Assembly: GCA_023300205.1 (NCBI GenBank) | Contig: JALZVD010000356.1 | Coordinates: 1-8,067, forward strand | Direction of reading: 5' to 3' | Source of the DNA: Akkermansiaceae bacterium | GTDB taxonomy: Bacteria > Verrucomicrobiota > Verrucomicrobiia > Verrucomicrobiales > Akkermansiaceae | Length of the DNA stretch: 8,067 nucleotides | Part shown: positions 1-5,900 of the stretch, in pieces | How the letters are laid out: every line of letters starts with the position of its first letter | Numbering within the stretch: position 1 is the stretch's first letter | Program-made: the position numbers and the translations under genes | Notes under the pieces: generated by a model | Told to the model about the DNA's origin: nothing | What the model saw: only the letters and a program-made list of their open reading frames with translations | The model's database searches: none

Positions 1-36
1 CGAAGTAAAAAAAATGCTGTAAAGTGTCGGTTTCGC

Positions 37-64
37 TTGACCTAACCTCAGATTTAGTTAGTTT
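37..64 (+). promoter_or_regulatory. Possible promoter of rpmG-rpsR
   Basis: TTGACC at 37-42 matches five of six bases of a sigma-70 -35 box. After a 16-base spacer, TAGTTT (59-64) matches only three of six -10 bases, although these include the first two and the last. An imperfect dyad, CTAAC (42-46) and GTTAG (57-61), lies across the spacer and could bind a regulator. The rest of 1-93 shows no gene I can support. The call is weak because the -10 box is poor. Confidence 0.25.
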
Positions 65-93
65 GCGCCTCCCTATTTCAACCAATATTAATC

Positions 94-267
94 ATGCCAC
101 GCGACATCATCATACTAGAATGCACAGAAGCAAGAGGTGAAGGAAAATCTCCTTCTCGCTACACGACAACCCGTAACAAGAAGAGTCTTAACACACCTGG
201 ACGTCTTGAGAAGAAGAAGTATAATCCTGCTCTAAGACGCCGCACGGTACACCGTGAGCTTCGCTAA
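94..267 (+). CDS. rpmG: 50S ribosomal protein L33 (zinc-free form)
   Basis: Encodes a 57-residue basic protein, the usual length for bacterial L33, a component of the large ribosomal subunit near the exit site. Recognisable family pieces are the start [10 protein letters not shown], the [10 protein letters not shown] segment (21-30), [13 protein letters not shown] (33-45) and the RRRTVHRE tail (48-55). Only one cysteine (Cys10) is present, so the four-cysteine zinc ribbon of C+ L33 proteins is missing and this is a C- form. The ATG at 94 is the only start that gives the full conserved N-terminus. No Shine-Dalgarno motif precedes it; the leader reads AATATTAATC. Stop TAA is at 265-267. It lies 27 bases ahead of rpsR in the same direction, so the two are probably co-transcribed. 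The gene is too short for many ORF callers, but the identification is firm. Confidence 0.95.
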   Translation: MPRDIIILECTEARGEGKSPSRYTTTRNKKSLNTPGRLEKKKYNPALRRRTVHRELR

Positions 268-294
268 TCAATTTTACTACAAACTATAAACTTT

Positions 295-537
295 ATGTCT
301 GAACCAAAGACCATCGAACGCCGTATTGCTTTCCGTAAAGCAAACCGCTGCATGACCAAGAAACGTCTTGATCTACCTGCAGAGCTTATCGAATACAAGA
401 ACACTGATATTCTAAGTAAATTCACTACCGAGACTGGTAAGATCCTTCCACGTCGTGTGACTGGTGTATCTGCTAAGTTGCACCGTAAGATCACTCGCGA
501 GATTAAGCGAGCTCGTTCTTGCAACCTTCTACCATAA
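295..537 (+). CDS. rpsR: 30S ribosomal protein S18
   Basis: Encodes an 80-residue protein, close to the usual 70-85 for S18, which binds S6 and 16S rRNA on the small-subunit platform. The signature core is at residues 33-57: [12 protein letters not shown], then [13 protein letters not shown]. It is followed by the basic helix [14 protein letters not shown] (61-74) and the LLP end (78-80). The protein stops directly after LLP, where many homologues continue with a few more residues. Cysteines are Cys19 and Cys76 only, so the CxxC zinc motif of actinobacterial C+ S18 is absent. The ATG start has an A/T-rich leader with no Shine-Dalgarno motif. S18 more often sits beside S6 (rpsF) and L9; pairing with L33 is a known alternative arrangement. 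A terminator follows about 65 bases after the stop. Confidence 0.96.
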   Translation: MSEPKTIERRIAFRKANRCMTKKRLDLPAELIEYKNTDILSKFTTETGKILPRRVTGVSAKLHRKITREIKRARSCNLLP

Positions 538-585
538 GTTACTAGGGTAGGGAATGGTGAGTTGATCTCGCTAAAAATCTAAGCA

Positions 586-600
586 TGATTTTCTAAATCA
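586..600. repeat. Perfect 6-3-6 inverted repeat, possible operator
   Basis: TGATTT-TCT-AAATCA is a perfect dyad of two six-base arms around three bases. The TGAT/ATCA outer halves and 15-base length resemble Fur/Zur-type boxes such as the cyanobacterial Zur site. It lies just upstream of the terminator stem and about 50 bases before the proposed folE2 -35 box, which is far for a repressor. It could equally be extra structure in the rpsR 3' end. The dyad itself is certain; the operator function is a guess. Confidence 0.3.
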
Positions 601-603
601 AAC

Positions 604-650
604 GAGCTTGTCTATTAAACTTAGGCAAGCTCATTTCGTTTTTAGTTTTT
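604..650 (+). terminator. Rho-independent terminator after rpsR
   Basis: An 11-bp stem pairs 604-614 (GAGCTTGTCTA) with 622-632 (TTAGGCAAGCTC region), with one G-T pair and a 7-base loop. It is followed by a T-rich run, ATTTCGTTTTTAGTTTTT (633-650). This is the classic form of an intrinsic terminator. It separates the ribosomal pair from folE2, so folE2 probably has its own promoter. Confidence 0.75.
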
Positions 651-679
651 GACGTGATCATCGAATTTACACTTACTAT
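649..679 (+). promoter_or_regulatory. Possible promoter of the folE2-ppk2 operon
   Basis: TTGACG (649-654) matches five of six -35 bases and directly follows the terminator T-tract. TACTAT (674-679) matches four of six -10 bases, including the key first two and last. The 19-base spacer is longer than ideal. It would give an untranslated leader of roughly 40 bases. The context supports it, since a terminator lies upstream and a gene downstream, but the boxes alone are not decisive. Confidence 0.35.
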
Positions 680-723
680 TTCCTACTAGCCATTTCTCAA
701 ACTTAACCAACTATTTCTAGAAC

Positions 724-1539
724 ATGCCAGCTGAGATGAATCAGAACCAAAAATTACAGGAGCTCAAAGATACGCAAAATGAGCGGGATGATCGTAATAT
801 AGCAATTGACCGTGTGGGGGTGAAGGCTTTGAGGTTTCCGGTGGAGGTAAGGGAGAAGGAGGGTGGTTCACAGAGGACGGTGGCGACTACATCGCTGGCG
901 GTGCATTTACCAGAGCATTTTAAGGGGACTCACATGAGCCGCTTTGTGGAGGTGCTGAATTCACATGGGAATTGTCTGGATGTACGCGAGATGAAGAAGG
1001 TTCCTGAGGAGCTTTTGGGTAGGTTGGATGCTTCACGTGCGCATGTGGAGTTTCAGTTTCCATTTTTCCGGACTAAGCTAGCGCCTGTGACTGGGAAAGG
1101 TGGGGTTCTGGATTATGAGGTGAAATTTGAGGTGGATGCTAGTAGTGATGGGACTACGGATTTTGTCTGTACAGTGATGGTTCCTGTGGCGACTTTGTGT
1201 CCGTGTTCTAAGGCGATCAGTGAGTATGGTGCGCATAATCAGCGTGGTTTGGTGACGTTTGCGGTGCGTGCGAAGCAGCCGATCTGGGTGGAGGATCTTA
1301 TTGATCTGGTGGAGTCATCTGCGAGTTGTGAGCTATATAGTCTACTGAAGCGTCCGGATGAGAAGTATGTGACGGAGCGAGCGTATGATAATCCGGTGTT
1401 TGTGGAAGATTTAGTGCGTAATGTGGCTTCTAAGGCGAATGCTCAGGATAATATTACTTGGTATCGTGTGGAGGCGGAGAACTTTGAGTCGATTCACAAT
1501 CATAATGCGTATGCGATGATTGAGCATTCTGCTGAGTAG
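724..1539 (+). CDS. folE2: GTP cyclohydrolase FolE2 (type IB)
   Basis: Converts GTP to 7,8-dihydroneopterin triphosphate, the first step of tetrahydrofolate synthesis (and of queuosine-type deazapurines), in the cytoplasm. The 271 residues fit the family, which usually runs 250-300. Family motifs are clear: VATTSLAVHLPEHFKGTHMS (53-72), the CPCSKAISEYGAHNQRG block (159-175), KRPDEKYVTE (209-218) and SIHNHNAYA (256-264). From memory of the Neisseria enzyme, the expected metal/active-site residues Cys159, His171, Glu213 and His258 are all present with matching spacing. Type IB enzymes can work with metals other than zinc, unlike FolE. The start at 724 is preferred; a second in-frame ATG at 736 is possible because neither has a Shine-Dalgarno motif. 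It is probably the first gene of an operon with ppk2, which starts 61 bases after its stop. The gap holds only a short CCCACTTGTGGG dyad (1575-1586). Confidence 0.95.
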   Translation: MPAEMNQNQKLQELKDTQNERDDRNIAIDRVGVKALRFPVEVREKEGGSQRTVATTSLAVHLPEHFKGTHMSRFVEVLNSHGNCLDVREMKKVPEELLGRLDASRAHVEFQFPFFRTKLAPVTGKGGVLDYEVKFEVDASSDGTTDFVCTVMVPVATLCPCSKAISEYGAHNQRGLVTFAVRAKQPIWVEDLIDLVESSASCELYSLLKRPDEKYVTERAYDNPVFVEDLVRNVASKANAQDNITWYRVEAENFESIHNHNAYAMIEHSAE

Positions 1540-1600
1540 CTGTTGTTTTAATCGTTGGTTTACTCTTGATCGAGCCCACTTGTGGGTGCAACGTGTGTGT

Positions 1601-2422
1601 ATGCCGATAAACAATGCTCGTGAAATGTATGTTGTAAAGCCTGGGAGTGAGGTGAATCTCAGCGACCTAGCGACTGATGATAAATCTCTCTTTGATGGGG
1701 GGAAGAAAGATCACTATGATGTGCTTGAGAATCTGAATGAAGAGTTAAAGGGGATGCAAAATCTTCTTTATGCTGAGGGTAAGAAGAAGTTATTGGTGGT
1801 GATCCAGGCGATGGATACGGGTGGTAAGGATGGGTGTGTGAAGTCTGTGTTTAGCCGTGTGGATCCGCAGGGTATTGAGGTTACTTCATTTAAGAGGCCG
1901 TCGGCGGAGGAGTTGTCTCATGATTATTTGTGGCGTGTTCATCAGCATGCTCCGGCGAAGGGGATGATTTCAGTTTTTAATCGTAGTCATTACGAGGATA
2001 TTATTGCGGTGAAGGTGAAGGATATTTTTCCAGAGTCTGTTTGGAGTAAGCGTTATCGTCACATTGTGGAGTTCGAGCGGATGCTTGCTGAGGAGGGGAC
2101 TAAGATAGTGAAGATCTTTCTCAATATTTCTAAGGATGAGCAGAAGGAGCGACTTCAGGCGAGGCTGGATGATCCGGCTAAGCATTGGAAATTTAACCCT
2201 GGTGATCTTGATGATAGAGCTAAGTGGGATGATTTCATGACTGAGTATGAGAATTTGTTAGGGAAGACGAGTACGGATAATGCACCATGGTATATTATTC
2301 CAGCGGATAGAAAGTGGTATCGTAATCTTGTGGTGAGTCAGATTATCATTGATGAGCTAAAGTCGCTGGATATGCATTACCCTGAGACTGATTGGGATGT
2401 TGCTGATATGAACGTTTTGTAG
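1601..2422 (+). CDS. ppk2: Polyphosphate:nucleotide phosphotransferase, PPK2 class III
   Basis: A cytoplasmic kinase that transfers phosphate from polyphosphate to nucleotides. Class III members use both AMP and ADP. The 273-residue protein is collinear with single-domain class III enzymes such as that of Meiothermus ruber, as I remember it. Walker A is QAMDTGGKDG (69-78). DYLWRVHQHAPAKG (108-121) and the Walker B-like FNRSHYED (126-133) follow, then SKRYRHIVEFERMLAEEG (149-166) and the lid with KHWKFNPGDLDDR (194-206). The end has TSTDNAPWYIIPADRKWYRN (223-242). The frame stays open upstream to an ATG at 1520 that overlaps folE2, but those 27 extra residues look unlike PPK2, so ATG 1601 is chosen. 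ATG 1625 is also feasible and matches the start of M. ruber PPK2 even more closely. No Shine-Dalgarno motif precedes any of the three. The next gene begins 3 bases after the stop. Confidence 0.93.
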   Translation: MPINNAREMYVVKPGSEVNLSDLATDDKSLFDGGKKDHYDVLENLNEELKGMQNLLYAEGKKKLLVVIQAMDTGGKDGCVKSVFSRVDPQGIEVTSFKRPSAEELSHDYLWRVHQHAPAKGMISVFNRSHYEDIIAVKVKDIFPESVWSKRYRHIVEFERMLAEEGTKIVKIFLNISKDEQKERLQARLDDPAKHWKFNPGDLDDRAKWDDFMTEYENLLGKTSTDNAPWYIIPADRKWYRNLVVSQIIIDELKSLDMHYPETDWDVADMNVL

Positions 2423-2425
2423 TGT

Positions 2426-2740
2426 ATGAAGTTTCTTTATAAATATTTACTGGTGCTTGTGGCTGTTGCTGCTTGTGGGTTCTTTGTTCAGAAGATTTGT
2501 TATCGTTTTCCTACGGTGCAGGAGATGAAGGATTACCATGAGGGGCATTATTCTACGGAGGTGAGTTCGATTGAGGAGTTCGATGTGGATGGTGGTAAAG
2601 AGGGGGTGTTGGTCTTCCGTGCTGAGCATACGAACGGGCAGGGTTTTACAGAGCGCTACAGGGTGGAGACGGGTAAGGCGTGGGTTTTTCCTTGGGAAAG
2701 CTACTGGGATAGCCGTAAGCGGATGAAGGACGAGAGGTAG
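2426..2740 (+). CDS. Small membrane-anchored or lipoprotein-like protein, unknown function
   Basis: Encodes 104 residues that I do not recognise. The N-terminus (MKFLYKY, then LLVLVAVAA) is a short positive region plus a hydrophobic stretch at 8-22. VAAC (14-17) is an acceptable, though not ideal, lipobox with Cys17 as the lipidation site. If it is not cleaved, the same stretch would be a single membrane anchor. The remaining 80 or so residues are polar and probably mostly beta: an acidic patch near 47-60 (SSIEEFDVDGGKEG), then alternating hydrophobic strands VLVFRAEH and ERYRVETGKAWVFPW, and a basic end (RKRMKDER). That suggests a small exported domain. The start lies 3 bases after the ppk2 stop, so it is very likely co-transcribed and perhaps translationally coupled. 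Codon use matches ppk2, which supports it being real. The function cannot be read from the sequence. Confidence 0.75.
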   Translation: MKFLYKYLLVLVAVAACGFFVQKICYRFPTVQEMKDYHEGHYSTEVSSIEEFDVDGGKEGVLVFRAEHTNGQGFTERYRVETGKAWVFPWESYWDSRKRMKDER

Positions 2741-2750
2741 TTTTTTAGCT

Positions 2751-2795
2751 TCAGGGAACTTTTGCAAACTCCTGATATTGTTGTTTTTGTTGTTA
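2751..2795 (+). terminator. Weak terminator-like hairpin closing the folE2 operon
   Basis: TCAGGGA (2751-2757) pairs with TCCTGA (2770-2775), with one bulged G and a 12-base loop that itself contains TTTTGCAAA. A T-rich run, TATTGTTGTTTTTGTTGTT, follows. The stem has only five or six pairs, so termination may be partial. It is 11 bases past the stop of the 104-residue gene, where an operon end is expected. Confidence 0.4.
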
Positions 2796-2883
2796 GGCTT
2801 GAAAATTTGCATGGGATGCTAGTTAGTTTGAAATGAGCCCCGATGGGCAGAAGTCCTCTTCATTGTAAATTGATCAGATAATA

Positions 2884-2909
2884 TGTCACAAACGAGTGGG
2901 TTTGTGGCA
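2884..2909. other. Strong 10-bp hairpin upstream of the A2M gene
   Basis: TGTCACAAAC (2884-2893) pairs with GTTTGTGGCA (2900-2909) around a six-base loop GAGTGG; nine pairs are Watson-Crick and one is T-G. No T-run follows on either strand, so it is not a standard intrinsic terminator. It sits 57 bases before the A2M start, so it could be an operator, a leader structure or a factor-dependent terminator. A smaller GCCC-CGAT-GGGC hairpin lies at 2837-2848. Nothing else in 2796-2965 looks coding. Confidence 0.55.
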
Positions 2910-2916
2910 AGTTACG

Positions 2917-2945
2917 TTGTAGTGTGGAGTTTTCCTTGTTATATG
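2917..2945 (+). promoter_or_regulatory. Possible promoter of the A2M gene
   Basis: TTGTAG (2917-2922) and TATATG (2940-2945) have the ideal 17-base spacing but match only three and four of six consensus bases. The leader would be about 15 bases. A better -10 match, GATAAT (2877-2882), lies upstream of the hairpin but has no recognisable -35 partner. The 225-base gap and the hairpins make a separate promoter likely somewhere here; its exact place is uncertain. Confidence 0.2.
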
Positions 2946-2965
2946 AACTTAACTAATTATTTTTT

Positions 2966-5900
2966 ATGATGATCAAGAATCTATTTATCAGGTGTGTGGT
3001 GTTGGCGATGGTGTGTGGTTTGTTGCCATATTTTGCGGAGGCGGGAATTGTAGAGGATAGAGCTTCGATGAATGAGCTTTTCAAGGATGGTAACTGGAAA
3101 GAGGCATTGGAGATGGCGGAGAAGAATTTCTCAGCGGTGTCTGATGAGGATTCTGCGGAGGACTTGAAGCGTGCTGTGGAGTGTATGAATAAGCTGAGGA
3201 GTTTTGAGGGCTATGAAGATATTCTTAGAGTGGTGGATGAGAAGCATGGAGAGAGTGTGGCTGTTTTGTTACAGGCTGCTTATACGTTTGGCTCAGTGCC
3301 GAATCGAGGTGCGTGGTTTGATGGTGAATTTGTGCGTGGGGGAAATGCTTATAGGAGAAACGGGACAAGGGGAGAGCATGGAAGTAGTATGGAGCGAGAT
3401 AGGGTTGTTGCTATGGGGTTCTTAGCGCGCGCATACAATCTGGCTAATGCTGATACGGATGTGGATGAGAGGGTGCGGGTGCTTGAGTATTGGGCGTCGC
3501 GGGTGCAGTGGTCTAGGACTGGGGGACAGAGTTGGAGGTTACAAATTCTAACAGATATGGAAAACTTGCCTGAGATTTATCGAGGTTATCATCGTGTTTC
3601 TGGGACACGGGGAGCACCGGCGAATGAGGAAGGTGGGCCGCTCTTTTATGAGGTTCCTGAAAGTTATGAAGCAGCGAAGAATGATGGTGAGCGCTGGAGG
3701 TGGCTGCTGAATGAACAGTTAAGGATATCTCCGGGGCATGAGTTGAGTGTGAAGCGTTCGCTTGCGGGGTTCTTACATCAGTATTTTGGTGTGCGAAGTC
3801 TGCAGAACTTTGGGTGGTATCAGAGGATGGCGATGGATGATGGTGAAGGTGATGAGGGGGGTGTGATGCAGGTGCATACGCTGAAGGATAATGAAACGAT
3901 TGCTAGGTTGGCGAATAGTGTGAAGAGGTTTGAGCTGCCGGATAGTCAGAATTTCATCAAGATGTATGAAGAGTGCTGGGATGGTGGGGATGCTTATTCT
4001 GCAGATAGGTTAGTGGAAATTTATCTGGATCGGAGACAGTATAAGAAGGCAGCGGATTTGTTAGGGATAGTAATGGCGACGAAGGGAGATGACGATAGGG
4101 AGAGTAGAAAGAAGAAGCGTGAGCAGATAGTGGATGAGTGGGGGCGGTTTGAACAACAGGGTGGAGCGTTTACTTTAGCGGAGGAGAAGCGAGTTGCTCT
4201 GGTTTATAGGAATGCGAAATCGGTTACGCTGACTTTACATGAGATAGATCTTCAGGCGCTCAATGATGAGATGTGGAGCTACCTTAAAAGTAATCCTAGT
4301 AAGTTAGATAGAAATAAGGTCAACTGGGGGAATTTGTTGAATACTAGTGTGAATGGTGTGCATAGTGAGTTTATTGGTGATCAGGTGGCTGAGCAGGTTT
4401 ATGCGTTAGAGCCTAGAGATAAGCATTGGGATACGAGGGCTGAATTGACGTTGCCGGAGATTAAGAAGGCTGGGGCGTATTTACTGAGGGGAGAGATGGG
4501 GGAAGGGAAGAAATTTTATACGATGGTGTGGGTCGATGATATGATGCTGGTATCGCGCCAGGTAGATGGAGGGACGCTCTATATCGCTGCTGATGCTGAG
4601 ACGGGGAAGCCGATTGCAGGGGTTAAGCTTATTGTTAGAGGTTATCTTTCAAAAGTATTGAAGGAGAAAACTCTGCTGAGAAAATATGATACGATTACTA
4701 AAAGCTACGAAGCTGTGACGGATGAAAAGGGACAGGTAGTTTTAAAGAATGGAGAAGATAGTCATCGTGATTTCCAGTGGATGGTTGAAGCAAGAAAGGG
4801 AGAGATGCGAGCATGGTCCGGGATCAAGAGAATGTGGTCGTGGCATAGAGATCGGGTGAGTAGTTATCAGTCACTTAAGGCATTTTACATGACAAGCCAG
4901 CCTGTGTATAAGCCAGGAAGTGAGGTGCAGGGGAAGTTCTGGGTGCGAGAGGTGAAATATGATTTAGGAGATGATTCTACTTATGAGGGAAGGGTATTTT
5001 ATGTTGAGGTGATAGACCCGAAGGGGGAGAAATTAGTTAAGGCGATGAGGGTGGTTGGGGATGAGTATGGTGGGGTGCCATTTAGTGTGGACGTGCCGGA
5101 TGATGCGACGCTGGGGGTGTATAGAGTGCGTTTGAGATTTGATGATGAAGATGGGGGGCATGTGAGTCATGGAAGTTTCCGAGTGGAGAAGTATAAGAAG
5201 CCTGAGTATGAGGTGAAGGTGGATGCTCCGAGTATTCCTGTGCAGTTGGGTGATACCTTCGAGGCGACGGTGAAGGCGAATTATTATCATGGTGCGCCGG
5301 TGACGAATGCAACGGTGAAGGTGAAGGTTCTACGTCATGATCATGACTCAAGGTGGTTTCCTTATGGTAGATGGGATTGGCTGTATGGTAGTGGGTATGG
5401 TTGGTTTGATGTGGAGCGTCGGTGGTATCCAGGTTGGGCGCGATGGGGTTGTAAGTGTCCGCGGCCATTCTGGTATGGTCGGAATTATTCTCAGCCTGAG
5501 GTAGTTGTTGATGAGGAGATGAAGTTAGGTGAGGATGGGACGGTGAGAGTGAAGGTGGACTCGGCGTTGGCTAAGTTGGTGCATGGTAGTAGTGATCATC
5601 GTTATGAGATTAAGGTTGAGGTGGTGGATGCTTCACGGAGGGTTATTTTTGGAAGTGGCTCTGTGCTGGCGACTAGGAAGCCGTTTCAGGTTACGACGTG
5701 GTTGGATAGGGGGTATGCTCTGGCGGGTGAGCGGATTCAGGCAAGTGTGGCTGCGAATACGGTTGATGGGCGGAATGTGAAGGGCTGGATGGTAACGAAG
5801 CTTTATAAGGTGGGGTCTGATGCGGAGGGTGAGATTAAAGAGACTTTAGTGCGTGAATGGGAGCGAAGAGGATGCACGGGTGAGACGACTGATGTTGATT

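Noticed and set aside
1..45. Possible tail of an upstream gene
   Set aside because: Two frames reach stops (20-22 and 43-45), but the stretches are too short to show any coding character.
264..524. Minus-strand open frame of 86 codons opposite rpsR
   Set aside because: It fully overlaps the certain S18 gene and has no recognisable protein features.
1520..1600. Upstream ATG that would extend PPK2 by 27 residues
   Set aside because: It overlaps folE2 by 20 bases, and the extra residues (MSILLSSCCFNRWF and so on) have no match to PPK2 N-termini.
1411..2185. Minus-strand open frames opposite the folE2 end and ppk2
   Set aside because: They are shadows of two well-identified genes; their Leu/His/Arg-rich content is what antisense of G-rich code gives.
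2447..2812. Minus-strand frame of 121 codons opposite the small exported protein
   Set aside because: The + strand frame has a proper signal segment and operon spacing with ppk2. The antisense frame has basic, low-complexity content and no family resemblance.
3008..3020. Possible lipobox (AMVC) in the A2M signal peptide
   Set aside because: Met and Val at the -2 and -1 positions fit poorly, while a good signal peptidase I site (AEA) lies nine residues later.
3204..3425. Short + strand frame of 73 codons within the A2M gene
   Set aside because: It is out of frame inside a continuous 1,700-codon gene that has clear family motifs.
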